A stretch of 64,000 bases of DNA from Desulfoscipio geothermicus DSM 3669 (GTDB lineage Bacteria > Bacillota > Desulfotomaculia > Desulfotomaculales > Desulfallaceae): the NCBI RefSeq assembly GCF_900115975.1, contig NZ_FOYM01000004.1, positions 82,263 through 146,262 on the forward strand. The letters run 5' to 3'. This document shows positions 40,867 to 49,146 of the stretch, piece by piece. Each line of letters starts with the position of its first letter. The stretch's first letter is position 1. The position numbers and the translations under genes were made by a program. The notes beneath the pieces were generated by a model, which saw only the letters and a list, made by a program, of their open reading frames with translations, ran no database searches and was not told where the DNA came from.

Positions 40867-41214
40867 ATGGTTACCGGCGACACCTTCAGCCCCGGCTACA
40901 AAATTTGGCTGGAGAAAAACGGAGGTGTGCAGGGGGACGGTTTTTTCCAACTGCTTGAATATATAAATCAAACCGGCAGTATATCGGGAGCCGCCTCAGC
41001 CATGGGGATGTCCTACCGGGCCGCCTGGGGTAAGATCAAGGCGGCGGAAAAAAAGTGGGGCATGGATTTGGTGACCACCAGGGTGGGCGGCGAAACGGGC
41101 GGTGGTGCCAGGTTGACACCCGAGGCCGGCAAGTTGCTACGGCGGTATTACCGTTTTCGTGAAACGGTGGAACGGGAAATAAGCAATATTTTCATACGAA
41201 TTTTCAACGACTAA
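40867..41214 (+). CDS. ModE-type N-terminal HTH regulator
   Basis: The 115-residue protein begins directly at the MoaD stop codon. It is a LysR-like winged helix of the ModE type: GDGFFQLLEYINQTGSISGAASAMGMSYRAAWGKIKAAEKKWGMDLVTTRVGGETGGGARLTPEAGKLL. The molybdate-binding TOBE domains of ModE are absent, as in many Firmicutes and archaeal forms. It precedes a TupB-type permease gene. It likely tunes tungstate uptake or cofactor genes, but how it senses oxyanion is unknown. Confidence 0.87.
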   Translation: MVTGDTFSPGYKIWLEKNGGVQGDGFFQLLEYINQTGSISGAASAMGMSYRAAWGKIKAAEKKWGMDLVTTRVGGETGGGARLTPEAGKLLRRYYRFRETVEREISNIFIRIFND

Positions 41215-41268
41215 TTTTTTTGCAGGCGTTATGTTCAATTAAGCATACTGAGATGAGGTTTTTAGGCT

Positions 41269-41967
41269 GTGGAGCAAATCTGGGAAGGTTTGACTAAAGC
41301 ATTATATATGTTGATTTCCGGTGACCCGGAAGTACTGCGAATTACGCTTTTTACCATGCGCGTTTCCGGCACGGCCACCTTGATCAGTGTATTAATCGGG
41401 GTGCCTGTGGGGCTTTTCCTGGCTTTTCGGGTTTTTCCGGGGCGCAACCTGGCGGTCAGCCTGGTGAATCTGGGCATGGGATTGCCCCCGGTGGTGGTCG
41501 GCCTTTTTGTCAGCCTGATGCTTTGGCGTTCCGGACCCCTGGGTTTTTTAGGGCTGCAGTACACGCCGGCGGCCATCATCATTGCCCAGGGCATTATTGC
41601 TTCACCCATTGTGACGGGCTTCAGCATGGCGGCCATTGGGCAGCTGAATCCTAAAATCAGGTTGCAGATTTTGGCTCTGGGGGCGTCCCGGTGGCAGTTG
41701 ATTTGGTTGCTGCTTAAAGAAGCCCGGCTGGGCCTGCTGGCCGCGGTGATCGCGGGTTTTGGCGGGGTGATTTCCGAGGTGGGCGCCGCCATGATGGTGG
41801 GGGGCAATATATCGGGCTATACCCGGACGTTGACTACGGCCACCGTATTGGAAGTGAACAAAGGTAATTTTGATATCGGCATTGCCCTGAGCGTGATTTT
41901 GCTGCTGCTGGCGTACCTGATCACTTTCAGCCTCACTTTTTTGCAGCAGAAGGGTCGGTATTCTTAG
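41269..41967 (+). CDS. tupB: tungstate ABC transporter permease TupB
   Basis: The 232-residue permease has about five helices and the EAA loop IRLQILALGASRWQLIWLLLKEARLGLLAAVIAGFG. The end MVGGNISGYTRTLTTATVLEVNKGNFDIGIALS is the TupB hallmark that separates it from ModB and CysT. It starts at GTG 41269. Neither TupA (binding protein) nor TupC (ATPase) is adjacent, which is unusual. It follows the ModE-like gene and precedes moaA, so tungstate supply and cofactor synthesis are grouped with the AOR genes. Confidence 0.88.
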   Translation: MEQIWEGLTKALYMLISGDPEVLRITLFTMRVSGTATLISVLIGVPVGLFLAFRVFPGRNLAVSLVNLGMGLPPVVVGLFVSLMLWRSGPLGFLGLQYTPAAIIIAQGIIASPIVTGFSMAAIGQLNPKIRLQILALGASRWQLIWLLLKEARLGLLAAVIAGFGGVISEVGAAMMVGGNISGYTRTLTTATVLEVNKGNFDIGIALSVILLLLAYLITFSLTFLQQKGRYS

Positions 41968-42098
41968 TGGTTGGTTGTTGGTCGCTGGGTTGTGATTAGC
42001 GCTCATACCATATTATGTACATTTCCGGCAAAACATTGTAGTCACGTTATTTTGAGCAAGATTATTTTTTAATCAATCATACAAAAGAAGGTGTTATA

Positions 42099-43079
42099 AT
42101 GCAGGACAGATTCCAGCGGCAAATTCAGTACTTGCGTATATCGGTTACCGACCGGTGCAACCTGCGCTGTGTTTATTGCATGCCTGCTGAAGGTGTCAGG
42201 AGCATACCGCACAACGAAATACTGACCATGGAGGAAATAGCCGCCATCGTGGAAGCCGGGGTGCAGGTGGGCATTAAAAAAGTGCGCCTTACCGGTGGGG
42301 AACCGCTGGTGCGCCGCGGGATTCTGGACCTGGTTAAAAATTTAAGCCGGATTCCGGAAATTGATGACATAGCTATCACCACCAACGGCATTTTGCTGGC
42401 GGAAATGGCCGCCGACCTCAAGGCCGCGGGGGTGAACCGCGTCAATATCAGCCTGGATACCTTGCGGGCCGGGCGGTTTAAGCGGATTACCAGGGGAGGG
42501 TGCCTGGACACGGTGCGGCGGGGTATAAACGCCGCATTGGAAACGGGCCTTAATCCGGTGAAAATAAATACCGTGGCCATTCGGGGCTTCAACGATGACG
42601 AATTGCTGAGCCTGGCCAGGTTGACCCTGGACCACCCGCTGCACATCCGGTTTATAGAACTCATGCCCATCGGTACCGCCGACGGCTGGGACAGGGCCAG
42701 GTTCATATCTTCCGCGGAGGTCAGGGAATTGATTACCGGGGCCCTGGGTACGCTGGAAGATGTAAAAAATGTTCGGGGCAACGGCCCGGCTCGCTACAGC
42801 CGTCTCCCGGGGGGCCGGGGCACCATCGGGTTTATTTCGGCAGTGAGCAACCACTTCTGCACCCGGTGCAACAGGCTGCGCCTGACAGCTACCGGGCAGT
42901 TGCGCCCGTGCCTGTTCAACCACCGGGAAATGGACCTGAAAGAACCCTTGCGGGCCGGCGCTGGTCGGGAAGAACTGGTGCGGGTGTTCCATGAGGCAAT
43001 TTTAAGTAAACCGAACGGTCATGATTTGGCGGTCAACTGGCAGGAAGATGACCGGATCATGTCGCAAATCGGAGGGTAA
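42099..43079 (+). CDS. moaA: GTP 3',8-cyclase MoaA
   Basis: The 326-residue radical-SAM enzyme has the N-terminal cluster CNLRCVYC, LTGGEPLVRRG, and the C-terminal cluster FCTRCNRLRLTATGQLRPCLF. The last residues are QIGG; the double Gly is needed for catalysis. It makes the first pterin intermediate of molybdenum/tungsten cofactor with MoaC. ATG 42099 follows GAAGGTG. It leads a tight operon with moaC, a MOSC protein and mobB. Confidence 0.96.
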   Translation: MQDRFQRQIQYLRISVTDRCNLRCVYCMPAEGVRSIPHNEILTMEEIAAIVEAGVQVGIKKVRLTGGEPLVRRGILDLVKNLSRIPEIDDIAITTNGILLAEMAADLKAAGVNRVNISLDTLRAGRFKRITRGGCLDTVRRGINAALETGLNPVKINTVAIRGFNDDELLSLARLTLDHPLHIRFIELMPIGTADGWDRARFISSAEVRELITGALGTLEDVKNVRGNGPARYSRLPGGRGTIGFISAVSNHFCTRCNRLRLTATGQLRPCLFNHREMDLKEPLRAGAGREELVRVFHEAILSKPNGHDLAVNWQEDDRIMSQIGG

Positions 43080-43085
43080 TCAGCA

Positions 43086-43595
43086 ATGCATGATAATGGC
43101 TATAAAGGTTTAAATCATTTCGATAACAAGGGTAATGCCAGGATGGTGGATATCAGCGTTAAGGATGACACCACGCGCGAAGCGGTGGCCCGGGGCGAGG
43201 TTATAATGCAGCCGGCCACGCTGGAATTGATCGCCCGGGGCCGGGTGGCCAAGGGTGATGTGCTGGGCGTGGCCCGGGTGGCCGGCATTATGGCGGCCAA
43301 GGAAACGGGGCGACTCATCCCCATGGCCCATCCCATTACCATTACCGGGGTTAACGTGGATTTTCGCCTGCGGCAACCCGATCGGGTGGAAATCCAGGCA
43401 CGGGTGCGCACCACCGGTAAAACCGGGGTGGAAATGGAGGCGCTGACGGCGGTTTCCGTCGCCGGCCTGACCATCTATGACATGTGCAAAGCCGTTGACC
43501 GGGAAATGGTGCTGGGCCGGGTCAGACTGGTTCACAAATCCGGCGGTAAAAGCGGCACATTTGAAAGAAAGGACGAGGATTCATGGGATATGTAG
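43086..43595 (+). CDS. moaC: cyclic pyranopterin monophosphate synthase MoaC
   Basis: The 169-residue protein matches Moa[44 protein letters not shown] (active-site Lys and His), [35 protein letters not shown]. It converts the MoaA product to cPMP. GGAGGG precedes ATG 43086; the gene's end overlaps the MOSC gene by 13 bases. Confidence 0.96.
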   Translation: MHDNGYKGLNHFDNKGNARMVDISVKDDTTREAVARGEVIMQPATLELIARGRVAKGDVLGVARVAGIMAAKETGRLIPMAHPITITGVNVDFRLRQPDRVEIQARVRTTGKTGVEMEALTAVSVAGLTIYDMCKAVDREMVLGRVRLVHKSGGKSGTFERKDEDSWDM

Positions 43596-44020
43596 TGGCT
43601 GTTTGCACCAGCCCCAAAAAGGGCATGCGTAAAAAAAACATCGGTACGGGCCGGCTGGTGGTTGACCACGGCCTGGAGGGCGACGCGCACGCCGGTCCGT
43701 GGCACAGGCAGGTCAGCCTGCTGGCCCTGGAAAGCGTACAGAAAATGCGGGACGCCGGTCTGGATGTTAACCCCGGCGATTTTGCCGAAAATATCACTAC
43801 CGTGGGCCTGGACCTGGTTTCTTTGCCCATCGGCACTAAAATCGCCATCGGCCCCGATGCTCTGGGCGAAGTGACCCAGATCGGCAAGGAGTGCCACACC
43901 CGCTGTGCGATTTACCACCAGGCCGGCGATTGTGTCATGCCCAAGGAAGGCATTTTTGTCAAAGTATTGCGGGACGGCACTGTGAAGGTGGGCGACGAGG
44001 TGCGGGTGCTGGATGAATAA
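43583..44020 (+). CDS. MOSC-domain protein
   Basis: The 145-residue protein is a stand-alone MOSC domain: [54 protein letters not shown], and the conserved Cys in [33 protein letters not shown] domains carry sulfur or bind molybdenum cofactor. It is fused into the cofactor operon by overlaps on both sides (moaC and mobB), so it probably helps sulfuration or hand-over of the metal pterin. Confidence 0.92.
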   Translation: MGYVVAVCTSPKKGMRKKNIGTGRLVVDHGLEGDAHAGPWHRQVSLLALESVQKMRDAGLDVNPGDFAENITTVGLDLVSLPIGTKIAIGPDALGEVTQIGKECHTRCAIYHQAGDCVMPKEGIFVKVLRDGTVKVGDEVRVLDE

Positions 44021-44546
44021 TCGCTCGGTCCCGGTAATTTCCGTGGTGGGCTGGGCCAATACCGGCAAGACCACATTTCTGGAAAAGTTGGTGGCTGAGC
44101 TCAGGGCCAGGGGCCGGCGGGTGGGTGTAATCAAGCATCACCGGGGGCCCTTTGAGATGGACCGGCCCGGCAAGGATACGTGGCGTCTGGCCCGGGCCGG
44201 GGCCGCCTGCACGGCCATTGCCGGCCCGGGGAAAGTGGGGTTGGTGCTGGAATTTGACGGCGATCCGGCAGTAGAAGAAGTGGCCATCCTGATGCCCGGC
44301 ATGGACCTCATAATCACCGAGGGTTATAAGCAAGCGGCTTTCCCCCAGTTGGAAGTGCGCCGGACCGGGTGCGGTGAGGGTAGGCCCGCGTCCCGTCCCG
44401 GGCAGCTTGCGGCCGTGGTGGGGGAGCGCTCATTATGTACGGAAGACGTACCATGCTTTGACCCGGAGGACGCTGTGGCGGTGGCAGATTTTATTGAAGA
44501 AAATTTTTTAACATTTTGCTCAAAGCGCCCCAATGACAGGGGATGA
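44013..44546 (+). CDS. mobB: molybdopterin-guanine dinucleotide biosynthesis protein MobB
   Basis: The 177-residue P-loop protein has Walker A GWANTGKTTF, then LRARGRRVGVIKHHRG, DTWRLARAGAACTAIAG and MDLIITEGYKQAAFPQLEV, all MobB features. It is a GTP-binding helper of MobA. The start overlaps the MOSC gene by eight bases. MobA is not in the window. Bis-pterin tungsten enzymes such as AOR need no guanylyl addition, so its presence points to other Mo/W enzymes in the cell too. Confidence 0.93.
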   Translation: MNNRSVPVISVVGWANTGKTTFLEKLVAELRARGRRVGVIKHHRGPFEMDRPGKDTWRLARAGAACTAIAGPGKVGLVLEFDGDPAVEEVAILMPGMDLIITEGYKQAAFPQLEVRRTGCGEGRPASRPGQLAAVVGERSLCTEDVPCFDPEDAVAVADFIEENFLTFCSKRPNDRG

Positions 44547-44650
44547 ATTGTATAATTTCCGGTTTATAGTGATTTGCGTGGAGATTTTTAAAGCAGAAGA
44601 ACAAACCGGCATAAAAATGGATTCTATTTATTAGGGGTAGGGGATTATCT

Positions 44651-45406
44651 ATGAGTAAACTCTCCAGTGAGCAACTGGAACGCTACAAGAGGAATATTTT
44701 GCTGGACGGGGTCGGCTCCCGGGGACAGGAAAAATTATTGCAGGCCCGGGTCCTGGTGGTGGGTGCCGGCGGGCTGGGGTCCCCGGCAGCCTTTTACCTG
44801 GCTGCGGCCGGCGTCGGTCATATCGGTCTGGTGGACGGCGACCGGGTTGACCTGTCCAACCTGCAAAGGCAGATTCTGCATGCCACTCCCGACCTGGGGC
44901 GGCACAAGATTGATTCCGCCCGGGACAAACTGACCGCCTTAAACCCCGATATCCGGGTCACGGGCTACGAACAGCGGCTAAACGAAGACAATTTCCGCGA
45001 AATAATAGCCGGGTATGATTTGGTAGTGGACGGCACCGATAACTTTGGGACCCGTTTTCTCATCAACCGGGCCTGCGTTGAACAGCGTAAACCCTATATT
45101 TTCGGGGGAGTGCTGGGGTATACCGGCCAGGCTTTGACCATTCTACCGGGACAGGGACCGTGCCTGGCCTGCATTTTTAAAGATGTTCCGCCGGAGGATG
45201 CCCCTTCCTGCGACCGCCTGGGAGTTCTGGGGGCGGTGCCGGGTATTATCGGTTCATTGGAGGCCACCGAGGCGGTCAAGGTCATTCTTGGTACCGGTGA
45301 GCCTCTGTTGGGACGCCTGTTGACCTACGATGCCCTGTCCATGCGCTTTTATACCGTGGAAATTAACCGTGACCCGCAATGTGCCGTTTGCGGGGCTGTA
45401 CAATAA
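44651..45406 (+). CDS. MoeB/ThiF-family adenylyltransferase
   Basis: The 251-residue E1-like enzyme has VLVVGAGGLGSPAAFYLAAAGVGHIGLVDGD, NLQRQILH, VVDGTDNFGTRFLIN, the catalytic Cys in APSCDRLGVLGAVPG and zinc-binding CxxC pairs (PCLACIF and QCAVCGAV). It adenylates the C-terminal Gly of MoaD or ThiS. Grouping with moaA-mobB argues for MoeB, but HesA/ThiF function cannot be excluded. It has its own ribosome site and a 104-base gap after mobB. Confidence 0.92.
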   Translation: MSKLSSEQLERYKRNILLDGVGSRGQEKLLQARVLVVGAGGLGSPAAFYLAAAGVGHIGLVDGDRVDLSNLQRQILHATPDLGRHKIDSARDKLTALNPDIRVTGYEQRLNEDNFREIIAGYDLVVDGTDNFGTRFLINRACVEQRKPYIFGGVLGYTGQALTILPGQGPCLACIFKDVPPEDAPSCDRLGVLGAVPGIIGSLEATEAVKVILGTGEPLLGRLLTYDALSMRFYTVEINRDPQCAVCGAVQ

Positions 45407-45466
45407 AGAAAAATACGAATAATTTAAGTATGCAAAAAGAATTACGACGGCGGTGGGGTTAGATTT

Positions 45467-46531
45467 ATGAAATACTTTCTTGATTTTTTGGCTCAACTCA
45501 AAGGGGGGGATATTGCCCCTGTTTATCTTTTTTACGGCCCCGAAAACTATTTGCGGGACCAGGCCATCCGGCGGTTGCGGGAAGCCATATTGCCACCGGG
45601 CGGGGAAGAACTCAATTACGAGGTGCTGGACGGCACCGTGGTTACGGGCCGGGATATTGCCGCCGCGGCCGGTTCCACTCCCTTTGTCAAGGGGCGGCGC
45701 CTGGTAGTGGTGCGCAATACGGGGCTGTTTCAAGCCTCGGGTAAAAAGAAGGAATCAGATGTGAATGAAGAGCATTTTAAACAAGAGGAACCAAAAAACA
45801 CAGATGTCAAACAGATTCTTGAGTACTTGTCTGCTCCCTGTGCCGGAACTTGTTTGGTTTTTGCCACCGCCCAAAGTGTGGATAAACGGAAAAAAATCTA
45901 CAAGGAAACGGCCCGGGTGGGCCGGGCTATAGAATTTGCCGGCTTGAAGCCCACTGATTTGGTGAAATGGCTGGCCAAGCTGGCCAGGGAGGCGGGTTGT
46001 TCCATCTCCCGGGAAGCTGCCCAGGAACTGATGGCCCGCTGCGGGCGGGATATGTACACCCTCTATAACGAAATGAATAAATTGACCTGCTATGTGGGGC
46101 CTGGGAAAACAATTGACCCGGAGACGGTGCGGGAACTGGTGACCGGTCAATTGGAAGAAAATATATTTGAGGTAGTGGACGCCATTGGTGCCAAAAACGT
46201 TATGCGGGCGCTGGCCGGCATTCGCAACCTGCTGTTGCAAAAGCATCAGGCCCAGCAGATAACCGGCATGGTGGCCAGGCAATTCAGACTGATATTACAG
46301 GTCAAGGAACTGGCCGGGGCCGGCCATACCCGGGAGGACATTCTCTCTGCCTTAAAGCTACACCCTTTCGTCCATAAAAAAATTTCCGCACAAAAAGATA
46401 ACTTTCAAACAAGGCAACTGGTGTGGGCCATCAATAACCTGACCGAACTGGATTACCGGGTCAAAACAGGCCAGGCCGCTTTTTTCACCGCCATGGAAAC
46501 TTTTATATTAAAAATTTGCGCTGAAAAATAA
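45467..46531 (+). CDS. holA: DNA polymerase III subunit delta
   Basis: The 354-residue protein fits HolA: VYLFYGPENYLRDQAIRRLREAI at the start, FVKGRRLVVVRNTGLF, LVFATAQSVDKRKKIYKE, the lid helix region GCSISREAAQELMARCGRDMYTLYNEMNKL, and a C-terminal collar with LLLQKHQAQQITGMVARQFRLIL..LTELDYRVKTGQAAFFTAMETFI. It loads the sliding clamp. It is convergent with rpsT across a shared terminator, the usual arrangement in these bacteria. Confidence 0.94.
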   Translation: MKYFLDFLAQLKGGDIAPVYLFYGPENYLRDQAIRRLREAILPPGGEELNYEVLDGTVVTGRDIAAAAGSTPFVKGRRLVVVRNTGLFQASGKKKESDVNEEHFKQEEPKNTDVKQILEYLSAPCAGTCLVFATAQSVDKRKKIYKETARVGRAIEFAGLKPTDLVKWLAKLAREAGCSISREAAQELMARCGRDMYTLYNEMNKLTCYVGPGKTIDPETVRELVTGQLEENIFEVVDAIGAKNVMRALAGIRNLLLQKHQAQQITGMVARQFRLILQVKELAGAGHTREDILSALKLHPFVHKKISAQKDNFQTRQLVWAINNLTELDYRVKTGQAAFFTAMETFILKICAEK

Positions 46532-46533
46532 TT

Positions 46534-46562
46534 AACCACCCATGTGCACAACTGGGTGGTTT
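46534..46562. terminator. bidirectional terminator between holA and rpsT
   Basis: AACCACCCA-tgtgcacaac-TGGGTGGTT with TTAA on both sides; it serves two convergent genes. Confidence 0.8.
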
Positions 46563-46566
46563 AATC

Positions 46567-46845
46567 TTAGCTGGCCATATTTTTGTTAAAAAACTTGGTC
46601 AGGCGGGATTTTTTACGGGCTGCCGTGTTTTTATGCAATACGCCCTTGGTAACGGCTTTATCTATGGTAACAAGCGCCCGGCGTAACTTCATTTGTGCCT
46701 CTTCCCTGTTTTCACCGGCCATTGCTTCTTGGAAGCGGCGGATGGCGGTGCGCACGGTAGACTTGATACGCCTGTTGCGCTCGGTCCGTTTCTTGGTAAT
46801 GCGAACCCGTTTGGCAGCAGATTTAATATTAGGCATCTTTCTCAC
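46567..46845 (-). CDS. rpsT: 30S ribosomal protein S20
   Basis: The 92-residue basic protein begins MRKMPNIKSAAKRVRITKKRTERNRRIKS and shows the helical S20 core and VTKGVLHKNTAARKKSRLTKFFNK end. The extra MRK before the usual MPNIKSA suggests that the real start may be the inner ATG at 46836, which is close to GGGAGGTGAGAAAG. It binds 16S rRNA early in assembly. Confidence 0.95.
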   Translation of the reverse strand: MRKMPNIKSAAKRVRITKKRTERNRRIKSTVRTAIRRFQEAMAGENREEAQMKLRRALVTIDKAVTKGVLHKNTAARKKSRLTKFFNKNMAS

Positions 46846-46963
46846 CTCCCAACAGGGACAATTTTACCATGCGCTATTAAAAAAAGCAAGTTCCGCCTGT
46901 ATACGGGCGGGATTTTTGGGTTAATTATAAATATAGATTACAAAAAAGGAGGTGAACCTTTAG

Positions 46964-47305
46964 ATGACTCAATGGATCGGCCTGATCATCCGTTTTGTTG
47001 TTTCAGCACTTGTTTTAATTGTTGTTAGCTGGCTGGCTCCCGGCTTTGTGGTGCGCGGGGGCTTTACAGGCGCTTTGATTGCGGCGGCTGTAATCGCCGT
47101 TCTCGGTTACGCGGCCGAAGCGCTGCTGGGCGACAGGATTTCCCCCCAGAACCGCGGGATTGTGGGATTCATTACTGCCGCCGTGGTAATTTACCTGGCC
47201 CAGTTTATTATTCCCACTATGCTCAGCGTCAGTCTGGCCGGGGCTTTGATTTCCGCCTTCGTGATCGGATTAATCGACGCCGTAGTACCAACAGTGCTGC
47301 GCTAA
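46964..47305 (+). CDS. YvlD/phage-holin-4-2-like membrane protein
   Basis: The 113-residue protein has four membrane helices in the PF04020 pattern: LIIRFVVSALVLIVVSWLAPGFVVRGGFTGALIAAAVIAVLGYAAEALL and FVIGLIDAVVPTVLR. AAAAAGGAGGTG lies upstream of ATG 46964. These proteins are not true holins; YvlD is linked to envelope stress in Bacillus. In related genomes the place between rpsT and spoIIP is often taken by gpr, so its presence here is a local change. Confidence 0.85.
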   Translation: MTQWIGLIIRFVVSALVLIVVSWLAPGFVVRGGFTGALIAAAVIAVLGYAAEALLGDRISPQNRGIVGFITAAVVIYLAQFIIPTMLSVSLAGALISAFVIGLIDAVVPTVLR

Positions 47306-47312
47306 CAAAAAC

Positions 47313-47370
47313 AAAAAAGGGGACAGGCTACTTTTTCGCTTTTTGAAAAAGTTGCCTGTCCCCTTTTTTA
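47313..47370. repeat. GGGGACAGGC palindrome, copy 1
   Basis: AAAAAAGGGGACAGGC-tACTTTTTC-gctttttg-AAAAAGTtGCCTGTCCCCTTTTTT folds into a very stable stem ending in U-runs on both strands, so it can also serve as the terminator of the YvlD-like gene. Relatives are at 48892-48989 and 63835-63915. Confidence 0.85.
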
Positions 47371-47455
47371 TTTTTTCTGCGCGCTGCTTGTAATAATCGC
47401 CTCCGCCGGGGCATAGGATTAGACAACATGTCCCATCAAAAAGGGGAAGGTGGCT

Positions 47456-48532
47456 ATGCACCCCGCTTACTATTACCACTACCGCATGCACAGGCTCCGC
47501 AAAAAAATGCGCCCCGTCGCATCGCTCATTATAATATTCATGCTGTTTTTCATCATCATCAACGGCTTGGTGGTATGCATGCCGTCGCTGGCCAAAGGCG
47601 CGCGCGGGATGTTGAACATCATGCTGGCATGGAGCGATCGCGACCCCCGGGGAATTTTACGGGTGGGGGTGCCGATTTTGGCCTGGGCGGGGCGGCAGGA
47701 AGACATCCCGCAGGTGGTGTCGCCCGGGGACTTAATGGCGCCCTTGATACGCGTGATCAGCGCGGGCCGGCAGCGCCCGGTGCTCATGTTGGAATCGCAA
47801 ATGCCGCTTTTGGCGGCGGTAAATGCCTCCGAAACCAAATCCGCCCCCGTTATGGCGCCGCCTGTTGAACCGCTGCCTGATAAAGAAATGCAGGCAGTTG
47901 CGCCACCCCTTTCCAAAGAAAGCCTGGTGGCCATTTATAACACCCATACCGGTGAAACATATGCGCTTACGGACGGAATGGAGCGGTTCAACGGCAAGCG
48001 GGGTGGCGTGGTGAAGGCCGCCGAGGCCCTGGAGGACGAACTGGAAGAAAAGTACGGCATTCAGGTGGCTCGTTCCGACGCAATTAACGATACCAATTAC
48101 AGCGCCTCATACGCGCGTTCCCAGGATACATTGCGGCAATTGTTGGAGGACAACCCGTCGGTGCAGGTGGTGCTGGACATCCACCGCGATGCGGGCAAAT
48201 CCCGGGAAAACAGTCTGGTGACGGTGGATGGGCAGCAGGTGGCGCCGGTGTTGATTATCGTCGGCTCAGATGCCCGGGCGCCTTTCCCCACCTGGCGGCA
48301 AAACTACGACTTTGCCCGGGAACTGGCGGAGGAAATTGAAAAACAGCACCCGGGACTATGCCTGGGGGTCCGTATCAAGGAGGGCCGCTACAACCAATTC
48401 TTGCACCCGCGGGCCGTGCTGCTGGAGGTGGGCAGCGTGAGCAACTCCACCGAGGAGGCGGTACACTCTGCCCGGATGCTGGCCGGTCCCGTGGCGGAAA
48501 TGGTTAAACGCTATATGGACGGTGAAGTATAG
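47456..48532 (+). CDS. spoIIP: stage II sporulation protein P
   Basis: ATG 47456 follows GGGGAAGG; a GTG at 47450 lies inside that site. The 358-residue protein has an N-terminal anchor (VASLIIIFMLFFIIINGLVV), a Pro-rich linker and the SpoIIP amidase/endopeptidase domain: VAIYNTHTGETY, GVVKAAEALEDELEEKYGI, VQVVLDIHRDAGKSRE, and AVLLEVGSVSNSTEEA with the Glu and His ligands of amidase_3-like enzymes. It thins septal peptidoglycan during engulfment with SpoIID and SpoIIM. The end overlaps the next gene by 11 bases. Confidence 0.95.
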   Translation: MHPAYYYHYRMHRLRKKMRPVASLIIIFMLFFIIINGLVVCMPSLAKGARGMLNIMLAWSDRDPRGILRVGVPILAWAGRQEDIPQVVSPGDLMAPLIRVISAGRQRPVLMLESQMPLLAAVNASETKSAPVMAPPVEPLPDKEMQAVAPPLSKESLVAIYNTHTGETYALTDGMERFNGKRGGVVKAAEALEDELEEKYGIQVARSDAINDTNYSASYARSQDTLRQLLEDNPSVQVVLDIHRDAGKSRENSLVTVDGQQVAPVLIIVGSDARAPFPTWRQNYDFARELAEEIEKQHPGLCLGVRIKEGRYNQFLHPRAVLLEVGSVSNSTEEAVHSARMLAGPVAEMVKRYMDGEV

Positions 48533-48914
48533 AAAAACGTTGTTTGGTGAAGATAATAATAAAAACCAAGTGGTGACTTTTGTGGGGATTCCAGGCAAAC
48601 CCATGCTTGTCAGCCTGGGTATCTTTATCGGGCTGATATTTTTTGGGGTCAACATGTCGTTAATGAATTTTAATCGGGTGGTGGCTCCCGAACACCCGCT
48701 ATGTCTCGTTGACTGGCAGGCAGGGGAGGGAATGGTGGAAATATTGTTGCTGGGCGAGTCACTGCGCCTGCCGCTGGATGACGACCTGCCCCGGGAAGCC
48801 AGGGAGCGGGCCTGCTATCTGTTACGCCAGGGGCGGATTGAGGCGGCAGAGTGGTTGGACCTGCTGCGCCAAAAAGCGCGCGAAATGAGAATAAAAAGGG
48901 GACAGGTACCGTAA
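48522..48914 (+). CDS. hypothetical membrane protein downstream of spoIIP
   Basis: The 130-residue product starts at GTG 48522 and overlaps spoIIP. One membrane helix (MLVSLGIFIGLIFFGVNM) is followed by a soluble part with LPLDDDLPREARERACYLLRQGRIEAAEWLDLLRQKAREMR. I recognise no family. Being coupled to spoIIP suggests expression in the mother cell at sporulation. Its last seven codons (IKRGQVP) and stop are supplied by the left arm of a palindromic repeat, so the natural C-terminus may have been altered by repeat insertion. Confidence 0.7.
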   Translation: MKYRKTLFGEDNNKNQVVTFVGIPGKPMLVSLGIFIGLIFFGVNMSLMNFNRVVAPEHPLCLVDWQAGEGMVEILLLGESLRLPLDDDLPREARERACYLLRQGRIEAAEWLDLLRQKAREMRIKRGQVP

Positions 48915-48989
48915 AAGGGGGACTGGCTCCGATTCGTTTTGTGAATCGGTGCCTGTCCCCCTTTTACCGGAGCCAGTCCCCTTTTTATT
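48892..48989. repeat. GGGGACAGG/GGGGACTGG long palindrome, copy 2
   Basis: The 98-base block AATAAAAAGGGGACAGG..CCGATTC-gttttgt-GAATCGG..CCAGTCCCCTTTTTATT is almost fully self-complementary, with a nested second GTAAAAGGGGGA / TCCCCCTTTTAC stem. It overlaps the last codons of the preceding gene and separates it from lepA; it may also end transcription. Confidence 0.88.
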
Positions 48990-49146
48990 CTTGTTGGGAA
49001 GGTAAAACGCAACGGAATCTACGTTGCTAAAAGTTGCCATATGCCTGTTTCTTTGGAAGCGCAAGATTCGGCGGGTCCTTTTCATGTCACCCGGACAGAT
49101 GCTATAATATTATGAATTGACCTGAATAGAGGGAGAGGAATTAGCG

